Below the pieces are notes generated by a model that saw nothing but the letters and a program-made list of their open reading frames with translations, did not search any database and had not been told where the DNA came from. Source: Nonomuraea sp. NBC_00507 (GTDB lineage: Bacteria > Actinomycetota > Actinomycetes > Streptosporangiales > Streptosporangiaceae). Taken from it: a stretch of 64,000 nt of DNA. The stretch is from positions 10,912,001 through 10,976,000 of the forward strand of contig NZ_CP107853.1 of the NCBI RefSeq assembly GCF_036013525.1. Reading direction: 5' to 3'. The first letter of the stretch is position 1; every line of letters begins with the position of its first letter. Below, piece by piece: positions 36,885-45,629 of the stretch. The translations under genes were made by a program, and so were the position numbers.

Positions 36885-37229
36885 GTGGCTGCGAACAACA
36901 AGCGCCCGCTCCCTCAGGGTGAGCGGTTCTTCACGCCGGGCGCGACCGGGCTGCGCAAGGCCGTGGAGCAGCGGAGCGCGGTGCCGATGACCTACCTGTT
37001 CACGCAGGTGCCCCGGTGGGTGCCGCCCGTGTTGCTGGTGGTGTTGCTGCTGGTCGGGTTCGCCGTGGCCAATCCGCTGGGCGGGGTGGCGGCGCTGGTC
37101 GTGCTGGCGTTCGTGACGTGGCTGGCCTATCTGTCCTGGCCGTCGCTGCGGATCGGCGGGAGGCTGGTGCGGGTCGCCATGATGACCTTTCTGATCCTGC
37201 TCGCGGCGACCCGCTTCGGCCTCATCTAG
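36885..37229 (+). CDS. DUF6703-type small membrane protein
   Basis: 114 residues. The basic N-terminus is about 40 residues (NNKRPLPQGERFFTPGATGL), followed by three hydrophobic helices (about 45-62, 66-83 and 97-113). It resembles the actinobacterial DUF6703 family; function unknown. Start GTG 36885-36887. Its stop overlaps the convergent aldehyde dehydrogenase stop by 4 bp. Confidence 0.7.
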   Translation: MAANNKRPLPQGERFFTPGATGLRKAVEQRSAVPMTYLFTQVPRWVPPVLLVVLLLVGFAVANPLGGVAALVVLAFVTWLAYLSWPSLRIGGRLVRVAMMTFLILLAATRFGLI

Positions 37230-38755
37230 GGCAGCAGCGTGTAGTGGGGGAAGTTGCCCGGGAGGCGCTCGGCGTCCGGGCCCGTGGTCACGGCCCTGAC
37301 CAGGAGGTCACCGCCGACGAACGCGCCGCGCCAGGACGCCCCGAGGCCGCCGAAGAGCTCGTCGCGGTCGCCTCGTGAGCGCGGCCGGTTGTGGCCGACC
37401 TTGAAGGACCGCACCTCGGACGACAGCCGCTGGAAGGTCTCCTCCTCGTCGCAGGACAGGGTGGCGACGAGGGCGCCGTTGCTGGCGTTCATGGCGGCCA
37501 GCAGCTCCGCTTCGGTGTCCACCAGCACGATCGTGTCGACCGGGCCGAAGGGCTCGGCGTGGTGGAGAGGCGAGGAGGGCGGCGGGTTGAGGAGCGCCGT
37601 CGGGGCGAAGTAGGCGGAAATATCCTGCCCCGGAAGGAAATGTCCGGTGTCGAGGGACGCCCGGTGGACCGGGACGCCGCCCCGGGCGATCGCCTCGTCC
37701 ACCTGGTCGGCCAGTTCTTTGGCCTTCGAGGCGTTGATCAGCGGGCCGAAGTCCAGCTGCGGCAGCGGATCGTCGGGATCTTGGACGGCGAGCGGGTGCC
37801 CGAAGCGCAGCGATCCGACCGCCGTCAGATAGGACTGCAGGAACTCGTGGAACAACGACCGCTGCACCACGAACCGCGGGTAGGCCGTGCAACGTTGCTT
37901 ACCGTAGTCGAACGACGCCCGGATCTGCCGGGTGAGCAGCTCCCAGTCGCCGTAGCCCCACACGCCCCAGCAGTTGAGCCCCTCCTGCTCCAGCACGTGC
38001 CGTCGCCCGAGGTCGGCCACGGAGCCGGCGACCTTCGCCCCGGCGCTCCTGCCGCCGACGAAAGACACGCACCCGAGCGAGCGGCCCGCCACCAGCACGG
38101 GTGACAACTCCGAGCCGCCCCCGCTGACCAGCGTGAACGGCAGCCCTTCCCGTACGGCGAGCGCGCAGGCGAGGGTGAGGCAGCTCAGGCCGCCGTCCGT
38201 TGGGGTCTTGGCGATGACCGCGTTGCCGGCCAGCGCCTGCACGAGCATGGCGTGCATGAGCACGCTCATCGGATAGTTCCAGCTGGCGATGTTGCTGACC
38301 GGCCCGGGCAGCGGCATGCGGCCTGCGACCATGCGGTCGACCTCGGTGAGATACCACCGGACCCCGTCCAGGCAGCGGTCGACGTCGGCGCAGGCCGTCT
38401 TCCACGGCTTGCCGATCTCCCAGACCAGCAGCAGGGCCAGCAGGTCGCGGTGGGCCGCCATGGAGTCGACCGCGGCCGAGACCATGGCCTTGCGCTCGTC
38501 GAGCGGCAGGTGCCGCCAGCGCCGGTGTTCCTCGACCGCCCCGGCCACCGCCCGTCCCGCGCCGGCCCGGTCCAGCCTGGGCGGCCCGGCGATGGCGGTG
38601 CCGTCCAGCGGCGAGAAACCGGGCACGGGGCGCCCGTCACGGTGCCAGACGCCGCCCCAGTGGTTGAGCACGCGGTCGTCGTGGAAGGCCTCGGGCGCCA
38701 CCGCACAGCAGCGGTCGTACGCGTCCCGCCAGGCCGTACCCGGCTTGAGCCGCAT
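37226..38755 (-). CDS. Aldehyde dehydrogenase family protein
   Basis: A 509-residue ALDH-superfamily enzyme that oxidises an aldehyde with NAD(P). Visible parts: ASWNYPMSVLMHA (cofactor/substrate region near 155), the general-base Glu in LEQEGLNCWG, the nucleophile Cys in YGKQRCTAYPRF, and HAEPFGPVDTIV near the C-terminus. Two ATGs open the frame (38761 and 38755); GGAGGG touches the first and is 6 bp from the second, so 38755 is preferred. It is the last gene of the sucC-sucD-hyi-garR-gcl unit, 32 bp after gcl. It may act on tartronate semialdehyde, glycolaldehyde or a related C2/C3 aldehyde; this is inference from context. Confidence 0.85.
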   Translation of the reverse strand: MRLKPGTAWRDAYDRCCAVAPEAFHDDRVLNHWGGVWHRDGRPVPGFSPLDGTAIAGPPRLDRAGAGRAVAGAVEEHRRWRHLPLDERKAMVSAAVDSMAAHRDLLALLLVWEIGKPWKTACADVDRCLDGVRWYLTEVDRMVAGRMPLPGPVSNIASWNYPMSVLMHAMLVQALAGNAVIAKTPTDGGLSCLTLACALAVREGLPFTLVSGGGSELSPVLVAGRSLGCVSFVGGRSAGAKVAGSVADLGRRHVLEQEGLNCWGVWGYGDWELLTRQIRASFDYGKQRCTAYPRFVVQRSLFHEFLQSYLTAVGSLRFGHPLAVQDPDDPLPQLDFGPLINASKAKELADQVDEAIARGGVPVHRASLDTGHFLPGQDISAYFAPTALLNPPPSSPLHHAEPFGPVDTIVLVDTEAELLAAMNASNGALVATLSCDEEETFQRLSSEVRSFKVGHNRPRSRGDRDELFGGLGASWRGAFVGGDLLVRAVTTGPDAERLPGNFPHYTLLP

Positions 38756-38770
38756 GTGCATCCCTCCAGA

Positions 38771-38804
38771 GTCGGAATCAGTCGGAATCAGTCGGACCAG
38801 TCGG
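38771..38804. repeat. 10-bp direct repeats at the gcl stop
   Basis: GTCGGAATCA occurs twice in tandem (38771-38790), followed by the related GTCGGACCAG and TCGG. The gcl stop codon (TCA on the plus strand, 38788-38790) lies in the second copy. Probably a small duplication with no visible function. Confidence 0.6.
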
Positions 38805-40509
38805 CGGTCATGAGCTCGGGCAGCGGCTCGAACTCCTTGATGGCTTCCAGTGAGGGCCCCATGGCGGCGTTCGCCTCGCGCTCCACCATCACCTCGACGA
38901 GGACGGGCAGCCGCTCCCGCGCCGCCTCGGCCGAGGCCCAGGCCAGCGCGTCCCGCAGGTCCCCGGGCACCTCCACCCGGCGGGCCGGGCAGCCGAACGC
39001 CTCCATGGCCTTGACGTGGTCGATGCCGCCCTCGCCGTAGTGCAGGTCCACGGCGTAGTTCATGCCGTACGGGATCTCGGCCTGCCTGATCAGCCCCAGA
39101 TACTCGTTGTTGATCATGACGATGACGAACGGGATGCGGTACTGGGCGGCGACCGCGATCTCCTCCATGAGGAACTGGAAGGAGTAGTCGCCCACCACGG
39201 CCACCACCTGCCGCTCAGGATGGGCGCACTTGACGCCCATGGCGGCCGGCACCTCCCAGCCCAGCGGCCCGGCCTGCCCGCACACGAGGTAGCGGCGCGG
39301 CAGGTACGTCGTCTGGAACTGCCCCGACCAGATCTGGTAGAGCCCGATGGCGGTGACGAACGTGGTGTCCCGGTCGAAGAACTCGTTGATCTCCTTGAAC
39401 ACCCGAGGCGGCTTGATCGGCACGTCGTCGAAGTCGTCGCGCCGCCCCATCGTGCGGCGCAGATCGGCGACCTTGCGCACCCACGTGCCCGGCTCCCGGC
39501 GGGCGGTACGACGGCGCGCCTGGTCCAGCAGCTCCGCCAGCACCGGCCGGGCGTGCCCGACGATCCCCAGGTCGGGCTCGAAGACCCGGCCGATCTGCGT
39601 GGGCTCGATGTCCACGTGGATGAACTTCCGTCCCCTGCGGTAGACGTCGAGGTCGCCGGTGTGCCGGTCCCCGAAGCGCGCCCCCACGGCCAGGACCAGG
39701 TCGCTCTCCAGGAACGCGGCGTTGCCCCACCGCGTCTGGGTCTGGATGCCGGCCATGCCGGCGAACAGCGGGTGGTCCTCGGGGAAGGCGCCCTTGCCCA
39801 TGAGCGTCACCTGCACCGGCACCTGCAGGTGCTCGGCCAGCGCGCGCAGCTCCTCGCTCGCGTCGCCGATGATCACTCCGCCGCCGGCGAGGATGATCGG
39901 CCGCCTGGCCACCGACAACATGTCCACCGCCGCGCTCACCGCCCTGGGCAGCGGCCTGGGCTCCTCGACGGGCAGCGGCGCGTCCAGGTCCCGGTCGTAC
40001 AGGCAGGTGCCGCGCTGCACGTCGATCGGCAGGTCGATGAGCACGGGCCCGGGCCGCCCGGACCGGGCGATCCTGAACGCCTCCCTGAACACCCACGGCG
40101 CCTGGGCAGGCTCCTTGAGCTGCACCGCCCACTTGGTCACCGGCCGGGCGATCTCCACGATGTCGACCGCCTGGAACGCCTCCTGGTGCAGCTTGGAAGT
40201 CATGGCCTGCCCGGTGACGCAGATCATCGGGATCGAGTCGGCCAGGGCGGTGTAGAGGCCGGTGATCATGTTGGTGCCGGCGGGGCCGGATGTGCCGATG
40301 CAGACGCCGACATTGCCCGTCACCCTGGCCCAGCCGTCGGCGGCGTGGGTGCCACCCTCCTCGTGGCGGACCGTGATGTGCCTGATCGAGCTGTGCTGGA
40401 GCGCGGCGTAGAGCGGCAGAATGGCCGCCCCGGGGATGCCGAAGACGGTGTCCACCCCCTCCGACTCCAGCACCGCGACCACGGCCTCCATGCAGGGCAC
40501 CCTTTTCAT
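38788..40509 (-). CDS. gcl: Glyoxylate carboligase (tartronate-semialdehyde synthase)
   Basis: A 573-residue ThDP enzyme joining two glyoxylates into tartronate semialdehyde with loss of CO2. GCL-type segments run throughout: FGIPGAAILPLYAAL, CIGTSGPAGTNMITGLY, DFQAVDI-like AFQAVDIVEIARPVTK, RSGRPGPVLIDLPIDVQ, EPTQIGRVFEPDLGIV, CGQAGPLGW and NNEYLGLIRQAE. ThDP/Mg binding is GDYSFQF to NNEY. Residue 50 is Glu (RHEEGG), whereas the E. coli enzyme has Val51 there and lacks the canonical ThDP glutamate. The start overlaps the garR stop by 4 bp. Confidence 0.9.
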   Translation of the reverse strand: MKRVPCMEAVVAVLESEGVDTVFGIPGAAILPLYAALQHSSIRHITVRHEEGGTHAADGWARVTGNVGVCIGTSGPAGTNMITGLYTALADSIPMICVTGQAMTSKLHQEAFQAVDIVEIARPVTKWAVQLKEPAQAPWVFREAFRIARSGRPGPVLIDLPIDVQRGTCLYDRDLDAPLPVEEPRPLPRAVSAAVDMLSVARRPIILAGGGVIIGDASEELRALAEHLQVPVQVTLMGKGAFPEDHPLFAGMAGIQTQTRWGNAAFLESDLVLAVGARFGDRHTGDLDVYRRGRKFIHVDIEPTQIGRVFEPDLGIVGHARPVLAELLDQARRRTARREPGTWVRKVADLRRTMGRRDDFDDVPIKPPRVFKEINEFFDRDTTFVTAIGLYQIWSGQFQTTYLPRRYLVCGQAGPLGWEVPAAMGVKCAHPERQVVAVVGDYSFQFLMEEIAVAAQYRIPFVIVMINNEYLGLIRQAEIPYGMNYAVDLHYGEGGIDHVKAMEAFGCPARRVEVPGDLRDALAWASAEAARERLPVLVEVMVEREANAAMGPSLEAIKEFEPLPELMTADWSD

Positions 40510-41366
40510 CCGTTCAGCCTTTCCACGACCTTGAGCAGGGCGGAGTGGTCGAGCGAGCCGTGGCCCTGCGCCCTGGCCGCGGCCACGAGCTGGGCGACCT
40601 GCCCGGTGAGTGGCAGGCTGACCCCGGCCTCGCGGGCGGCGGCGAGCGCGATGCCCATGTCCTTGTGGTGCAGGTCGATGCGGAAGCCCGGAGCGAACTC
40701 ACGCTTGACCATGGTGTGCCGCTTGAGCTCAAGGATCCGGGAGCCGGCCAGGCCGCCCGCGAGCACGTCGAGCCCGCCCGCCGGGTCCACGCCGGACGCC
40801 TCCAGGAGCACGATCGCCTCTGCCACCAGCCCGTAGATGCCGCCGACGACGAGCTGGTTGGCGGCCTTCACGGTCTGCCCGGCGCCGGCCGGGCCGACGT
40901 GCACCACGGTCGTGCCGAGCGTCGACAGGATCGGCCGGGCCGCCTCGGCGTCCTCGGCCGCGCCGCCGACCATGATCGAGAGCGTGCCGTCGATCGCGCC
41001 ACGCTCGCCACCGCTGACCGGAGCGTCCAACGCCCGTACGCCGACGGCCGCCGCCTGCCGCGCCACCCACCGGGAGGTCTCCGGCTTGATCGTGCTCATG
41101 TCGATGTAGAGGAGGTTGGGGCGGCCGTACTCGATCACCAGCGGCGCGACGTCCTCGACCTGCGGCGAGTCGGGCAGCATGGTGATCACGACGTCCGCGC
41201 CGGAGACCGCGTCGACCACGCTCGACGCGCCCTTGCCGCCCAGGCCCGCGAGCTGGTCGACGCGCTCGGCGCTCACGTCATACCCGGTCACGGCATGCCC
41301 GGCTTTGAGGAGGTTGGCCGCCATCGGGCTGCCCATGATCCCCAAGCCGACGAACCCGATGTTCAT
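40506..41366 (-). CDS. garR: 2-hydroxy-3-oxopropionate (tartronate semialdehyde) reductase
   Basis: A 286-residue beta-hydroxyacid dehydrogenase reducing tartronate semialdehyde to D-glycerate with NAD(P)H. The Rossmann motif GFVGLGIMGSPMA is at the N-terminus, the substrate motif is DAPVSGGERGA, and the catalytic Lys is in GQTVKAANQL. The C-terminal helix bundle ends with HKDMGIALAAAREAGV, characteristic of GarR/GlxR rather than 3-hydroxyisobutyrate dehydrogenase. ATG 41364-41366 overlaps the hyi stop by 4 bp. It sits between gcl and hyi, as in classical glyoxylate operons. Confidence 0.92.
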   Translation of the reverse strand: MNIGFVGLGIMGSPMAANLLKAGHAVTGYDVSAERVDQLAGLGGKGASSVVDAVSGADVVITMLPDSPQVEDVAPLVIEYGRPNLLYIDMSTIKPETSRWVARQAAAVGVRALDAPVSGGERGAIDGTLSIMVGGAAEDAEAARPILSTLGTTVVHVGPAGAGQTVKAANQLVVGGIYGLVAEAIVLLEASGVDPAGGLDVLAGGLAGSRILELKRHTMVKREFAPGFRIDLHHKDMGIALAAAREAGVSLPLTGQVAQLVAAARAQGHGSLDHSALLKVVERLNG

Positions 41367-42127
41367 CCCTGCCTCCAGTCGAACGCGCCCGGCCCTTCGT
41401 GCCGGTACTCCAGGCCGACGTGACCCCGATAGCCCGCGGCCTCCAGCCGCGCGAAGATCTCCCGGTACGGCATGCGCCCGCTCCCCGGCCGGCCCCTGCC
41501 GGGATCGTCGGCGATCTGCACGTGGCCGAACCGTGCGCAGTGCCGGTCGATGAGCGCGAGCACGTCCTCGCCCATCCGGTGCAGGTGGTAGAGGTCGGCC
41601 AGGAAGGCCACGTTCTCCCGGTCCACCTCGTCGATCAGCTCGAACGCCGCCTGTGACGACGTGATCGGATATTTCGGGTTCTCGTGGGAGTTGAGGGCCT
41701 CCACCACCACGGTCGCGCCGATGCCGGCGGCCGCGTCGGCCGCCGTGCGCAGGTTGTCCACGGCCAGGTCCCTGTCGACGTCGGGACCGTTGCCGTACAG
41801 GGCGTTGAGCACCCCGCAGCCCAGCTCGCCGGCCAGCCGCACGGCGGCGTCGATGTTGGCCTGGAACCGGGCCGAGCCGTCCGGCCTGGCCAGCAGGCCG
41901 CGCTCGCCCGCGGCCATGTCGCCGGCGTCGAAGTTCAGCCCGGCGAGCCGCACCCCGGCGTGCTCGATGGCCTGCCGCAGCGCGGCCAGCTCGGCGCCGG
42001 TCGGGTCCGGGCCGTCGAACGGCCACCACAGCTCGACGGCGTCGAACCCGTTCTTGGCCGCCGCGGCCGGGCGTTCCAGCAGCGGCAGGTCGGTGAACAG
42101 AATGGACAGGTTGACGTCGAATCTCAC
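41363..42127 (-). CDS. hyi: Hydroxypyruvate isomerase
   Basis: A 254-residue TIM-barrel enzyme (xylose-isomerase-like) interconverting hydroxypyruvate and tartronate semialdehyde. Visible: N-terminal [29 protein letters not shown], the metal-ligand Glu in [37 protein letters not shown] and the closing [11 protein letters not shown] 42125-42127 overlaps the upstream sucD stop by 4 bp (GTGA); the longer frame upstream is a shadow of sucD. Confidence 0.9.
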   Translation of the reverse strand: MRFDVNLSILFTDLPLLERPAAAAKNGFDAVELWWPFDGPDPTGAELAALRQAIEHAGVRLAGLNFDAGDMAAGERGLLARPDGSARFQANIDAAVRLAGELGCGVLNALYGNGPDVDRDLAVDNLRTAADAAAGIGATVVVEALNSHENPKYPITSSQAAFELIDEVDRENVAFLADLYHLHRMGEDVLALIDRHCARFGHVQIADDPGRGRPGSGRMPYREIFARLEAAGYRGHVGLEYRHEGPGAFDWRQG

Positions 42128-43005
42128 GAGACACCCGCCAGGGCCGAGCGCATGAGCCGGGCCGTCTCGGACGGGGTCCGGCCGACCCGCACCCCGACCG
42201 CCTCCAGGGCCTCCTTCTTGGCCTGGGCGGTGCCGGACGAGCCGGACACGATCGCGCCCGCGTGCCCCATGGTCTTGCCCTCCGGCGCGGTGAAGCCGGC
42301 GACGTAGGCCACCACGGGCTTGGTGACGTGCCCGGCGATGTAGGCCGCGGCCCGTTCCTCGGCGTCGCCGCCGATCTCTCCGATCATCACGATGGCGTCG
42401 GTGCCGGGGTCGTCCTGGAACGCCCGCAGACAGTCGATGTGGGTGGTCCCCACGACGGGGTCGCCGCCGATGCCGACGGCGGTGGAGAAGCCGAGGTCGC
42501 GCAGCTCGTACATGAGCTGATAGGTGAGCGTGCCGGACTTGGAGACCAGGCCGATGCGGCCGGCCGAGGTGATGTCGGCGGGGATGATCCCGGCCGAGGA
42601 CTGCCCGGGGCTGATCAGTCCGGGGCAGTTGGGCCCGATGATCCGGGTACGGCCGTTCGCCAGCGCGCGGAACCGTACCGCGTCGTGGACCGGGACGCCT
42701 TCGGTGATCACCACGCACAGCGGCACGCCCGCCGCCACCGCCTCCTCCACGGCGCCGCCAGTGAAGCGCGGCGGTACGAAGACCACCGACACGTCGGCCC
42801 CGGTCTCGGCCATGGCCTCGGCCACGGAGCCGAACACCGGCACCGTACGCTCGCCGAAGTCCACCGACCGCCCGCCCTTGCCCGGGGTCACCCCGGCCAC
42901 AACGTCGGTGCCGGCGGCCAGCATGCGGGCCGTGTGCCTGGTGCCCTCCGCGCCCGTCATGCCCTGCACGAGCACCCGGCTGTCCTTGGTCAGAAAGATC
43001 GCCAT
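42124..43005 (-). CDS. sucD: Succinate--CoA ligase-type alpha subunit
   Basis: A 293-residue CoA-binding subunit of a succinyl-CoA synthetase-type ligase. The N-terminal [20 protein letters not shown] aligns with Suc[15 protein letters not shown] and the phosphohistidine loop [12 protein letters not shown] are present. ATG 43003-43005 is preferred over GTG 43014 because it aligns with other SucD starts. As part of an operon with gcl, garR and hyi it is probably a dedicated paralogue rather than the TCA enzyme. It could supply succinyl-CoA as CoA donor for oxalate activation, or act on malate, glycolate or oxalate; substrate unproven. Confidence 0.85.
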   Translation of the reverse strand: MAIFLTKDSRVLVQGMTGAEGTRHTARMLAAGTDVVAGVTPGKGGRSVDFGERTVPVFGSVAEAMAETGADVSVVFVPPRFTGGAVEEAVAAGVPLCVVITEGVPVHDAVRFRALANGRTRIIGPNCPGLISPGQSSAGIIPADITSAGRIGLVSKSGTLTYQLMYELRDLGFSTAVGIGGDPVVGTTHIDCLRAFQDDPGTDAIVMIGEIGGDAEERAAAYIAGHVTKPVVAYVAGFTAPEGKTMGHAGAIVSGSSGTAQAKKEALEAVGVRVGRTPSETARLMRSALAGVS

Positions 43006-43006
43006 C

Positions 43007-44137
43007 TCACGCACCTGCCGCGAGTCTGGCCGCCGTCTCGGCGGCGCCGTCCATGGTGGAGACCTGGCGGACGGCCGGGTGCCGGGCCTCGCTGAGGATG
43101 CGCCGCCCCACCTCGGCGTTGTTGCCGTCCAGCCGTACGACGATGGGCCTGGCCCGGCCGCGCTCGCCGAGGAGCTCGAGCGCGGTCACGATGCCGTTGG
43201 CGACGGCGTCGCAGGCCGTGATGCCGCCGAAGACGTTGACCAGCACCGACCGCACGTCCGGGTCGGCCAGGATGATCTCCAGCCCGTCGGCCATGACCTG
43301 GGCGGACGCGCCGCCGCCGATGTCCAGGAAGTTCGCCGGCGCCGCTCCGGCCCCGGCCACCACGTCCAGGGTGCTCATGACCAGGCCCGCGCCGTTGCCG
43401 ATGACACCGACCCGGCCGTCCAGCTTGACGTAGTTCAACCCCTTGGCCCTGGCCCGGTCCTCCAAGCTGTCCGTACGTTCGGCGTACTGCCAGGCGTGCC
43501 GGAAGTACGCGTTGTCGTCGAGGGTCACCTTGCCGTCAAGGGCCACGACGCGCTGGTCGGTCGTGCAGATCAGCGGGTTGACCTCGACCAGCAGCGCGTC
43601 CTCCGCGACCAGCACGTGCCACAGCTTCTCCAGCACGCCGGCGGCCTGCTCGGGGAGGCCCGCCTTGGCCGCCAGCAGCCGCGCGGTGTCCGCGTCCACC
43701 CCCGTCACCGAGTCGATCGGCAGTTTCACGATGGCGTCGGGGTCGGTGGCCGCCAGCTCCTCGATCTCCATGCCGCCCTGGCCGGACACCATGGCCAGGA
43801 AGCCGCCTTCGGCGCGGTCCACCAGGAAGGCCGCGTAATACTCCTCGAACGGCACGGTCGCCGCCTCGACCAGCACGCGGCGGGCGACGTGGCCCTTGAT
43901 GTCCATCCCGAGCACGCGGGCCGCCTCCTGCTCGGCCGAGACCGGACCCGCCGCCGGTCTGATCCCGCCTGCTTTGCCCCGTCCACCGGTCTTCACCTGG
44001 GCTTTGATGACAACGGGCGCGTTCAGCTCGGCCGCGATCTCGCGAGCCTCGGCCGGGGTGGCCGCTACTTTGCCTGCCGGGACCGGGATCCCGTGACGCC
44101 CGAAGAGCTCCTTCGCCTGGTACTCGTACAGGTCCAT
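43007..44137 (-). CDS. sucC: Succinate--CoA ligase-type beta subunit
   Basis: A 376-residue ATP-grasp subunit partnering SucD. Visible: [37 protein letters not shown] (nucleotide site), [18 protein letters not shown] and [16 protein letters not shown]. Length is close to the usual 388-400. First gene of the minus-strand operon sucC-sucD-hyi-garR-gcl-aldh. Its promoter region shares the 44138-44225 gap with the divergent OFA transporter, and two copies of the proposed GntR operator lie there. The alternative role is the beta subunit of a malate- or oxalate-type CoA ligase. Confidence 0.86.
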   Translation of the reverse strand: MDLYEYQAKELFGRHGIPVPAGKVAATPAEAREIAAELNAPVVIKAQVKTGGRGKAGGIRPAAGPVSAEQEAARVLGMDIKGHVARRVLVEAATVPFEEYYAAFLVDRAEGGFLAMVSGQGGMEIEELAATDPDAIVKLPIDSVTGVDADTARLLAAKAGLPEQAAGVLEKLWHVLVAEDALLVEVNPLICTTDQRVVALDGKVTLDDNAYFRHAWQYAERTDSLEDRARAKGLNYVKLDGRVGVIGNGAGLVMSTLDVVAGAGAAPANFLDIGGGASAQVMADGLEIILADPDVRSVLVNVFGGITACDAVANGIVTALELLGERGRARPIVVRLDGNNAEVGRRILSEARHPAVRQVSTMDGAAETAARLAAGA

Positions 44138-44150
44138 TCGAGCCTCCTTT

Positions 44151-44170
44151 GTCTACGGTATACCGTATGG
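44151..44170. promoter_or_regulatory. Proposed GntR operator, site 1 (sucC promoter)
   Basis: GTCTACGGTATACCGTATGG, 14-33 bp upstream of the sucC start. Its reverse strand aligns with the island-wide consensus CCATACTGTATACCGTATGC at 16 of 20 positions. The core TACGGTATACCGTA is a perfect palindrome. Confidence 0.6.
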
Positions 44171-44216
44171 AATATTCTCCGTCTAGGTCTCGACAGGGGC
44201 CGGTCTTCTGGATATT

Positions 44217-44236
44217 CCATACAGTATGGAGAATGC
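44217..44236. promoter_or_regulatory. Proposed GntR operator, site 2 (OFA transporter start)
   Basis: CCATACAGTATGGAGAATGC contains the palindrome CCATAC-A-GTATGG and matches the copy at 56573 in 16 of 20 positions. It overlaps the ATG of the transporter (44226-44228), so a bound repressor would sit on the transcription/translation start; the mRNA may be leaderless. Confidence 0.55.
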
Positions 44237-45524
44237 AATCAAGGACTGGCGCGGGCGCGCGTACGTCCCCGGGCCCGTCCCCGCCGACCGCACCCGCATG
44301 TTCTGGCTGGCCTGGGCCGCGATGGCGGCCATCAGCCCGCTCCAGTACGGCTACGCCGCCCTCCTCGCCCAGCAGGCCGCCGGACTGACCCTGCTGGCGG
44401 TCTGGATCGCCTGCCAGGCCGCGGGCGCGCTGCCCGCGCTTCACCTGGTACGGCACGGCCGCCTCAGCGTGCGCGCCGCGCTGTTCGGCGGCGCCGCGCT
44501 CAGCGGGCTGGGGCTGTTCACGGCCGCGCTGACCACCCCGGGGGTCATCGCCGGGAGCGCCGGCCCGGTCGCCTTCGTGGGCTATGCGCTGCTCGGCGGG
44601 CTGGGCGCGGGCCTCGTCTACGGGGTGTGCGGCGAGGTGGTCTCCTCCTGGTATCCGGAGCGGCCCGCCGCCCGGGTCGGGCTCATCACCGGCGCGTTCG
44701 GGTACGGCGCCGTCCCCCTGCTCGTGTGGGCGGGGATCGCCCCGGGCGCGACGTCCGCCGCCTTTCTGCTCGCCGCGGTCGTCGCGGTGGCCGTCATCGG
44801 TGCGGCGGCCCGGCACCTGCGGCTGCCTCCGGCGCTGTGGTGGCCCGAGGACGTGGACCCGCGCACGCACGCGCTGGACGCCGCCCGGCTGCGCGTCACC
44901 CCCGATGCCGCCAGGCAGTTCCTGCTGCCGCAGGCGTTGCGCACGCGGACGTTGCCGGCGCTGGCTCTCATCCTGACGTGCGCGGGCGCGGTGTCGGTGT
45001 TCGACGTGATCGTGGTGGCGAGCACCGGATCATGGGCCGCCGTGGCTCTGCTGGTGGCGCTCAACGGCGCGAGCCGGTCGCTGGCCATGCGCTGCTCCGA
45101 GCTGCTCGGCCGCCGGCGAGTGCTCACTGGCGTCCTCGCCGCGCTCGCGGTGGGCCAGGTGCTGATCGCGCTCGCCGTGCAGGACGTCGCGGCGGCGAGT
45201 GCAGGCGCGTTGGGGGCGTCTGCGGCGGCGGCCAGCCCGCTGCTGTGGCTGGGCGTCATAGCCGCCGGGGTGGGCGGCGGGGCGTTCTACCCGCTCCTCG
45301 CCAGCCTGGTGCGCGAATTCTTCGGCGTCGAGCGGGCCGGCGACATCCATGCCGTCGTCTACAGCGCCAAAGCCTTGGCCGGGGTCGGCGCCGTCGCCCT
45401 CGCCCTGCTGGCGCTCACCACGCCCGCGACCGCCCTCCTCGTCGCCGCGACGTTGGCCGCGCTGCCGGCCCTGGCCACGCCGCGCCTGCGCATCCCGGGC
45501 CTGCCGGCCACCATCCCCGTGTGA
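44226..45524 (+). CDS. OFA-type MFS transporter (oxalate/formate antiporter family)
   Basis: A 432-residue MFS carrier with about 12 membrane spans. The segment LLGGLGAGLVYGVCGEVVSSW followed by YPERPAARVGLITGAFGYGA matches the OFA-family signature around helices 4-5 (G-x-G-x-G-x-x-Y-x-x-x, W-F/Y-P-x-R-x-G). OFA carriers such as OxlT exchange oxalate for formate. Here the surrounding genes make oxalate, formate or glyoxylate the likely cargo. The start is unsure: ATG 44226 lacks a Shine-Dalgarno and lies in the operator; a leaderless message or the internal ATG at residue 25 are options. It is divergent from sucC. Confidence 0.8.
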   Translation: MENAIKDWRGRAYVPGPVPADRTRMFWLAWAAMAAISPLQYGYAALLAQQAAGLTLLAVWIACQAAGALPALHLVRHGRLSVRAALFGGAALSGLGLFTAALTTPGVIAGSAGPVAFVGYALLGGLGAGLVYGVCGEVVSSWYPERPAARVGLITGAFGYGAVPLLVWAGIAPGATSAAFLLAAVVAVAVIGAAARHLRLPPALWWPEDVDPRTHALDAARLRVTPDAARQFLLPQALRTRTLPALALILTCAGAVSVFDVIVVASTGSWAAVALLVALNGASRSLAMRCSELLGRRRVLTGVLAALAVGQVLIALAVQDVAAASAGALGASAAAASPLLWLGVIAAGVGGGAFYPLLASLVREFFGVERAGDIHAVVYSAKALAGVGAVALALLALTTPATALLVAATLAALPALATPRLRIPGLPATIPV

Positions 45525-45563
45525 CAAGGCCTTGTGACGAGGTTCACCAGCCGGGTTCATCCA

Positions 45564-45583
45564 GCGAACGGTATGCTGTAGGC
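45564..45583. promoter_or_regulatory. Proposed GntR operator, site 3 (regulator gene)
   Basis: GCGAACGGTATGCTGTAGGC; the reverse strand GCCTACAGCATACCGTTCGC aligns with the consensus, especially CATACCGT. It lies 47-66 bp upstream of the GntR gene, consistent with autoregulation. Weaker than sites 1, 4 and 5. Confidence 0.45.
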
Positions 45584-45629
45584 AGTCGACGAAAAACCGT
45601 TAAACCACGCAGCCCCTGGAGACGTGACC

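Noticed and set aside
45527..45538. ACAAGGCCTTGT palindrome after the OFA transporter as a terminator
   Set aside because: It is a 12-bp palindrome with no loop, too short to be a convincing terminator.
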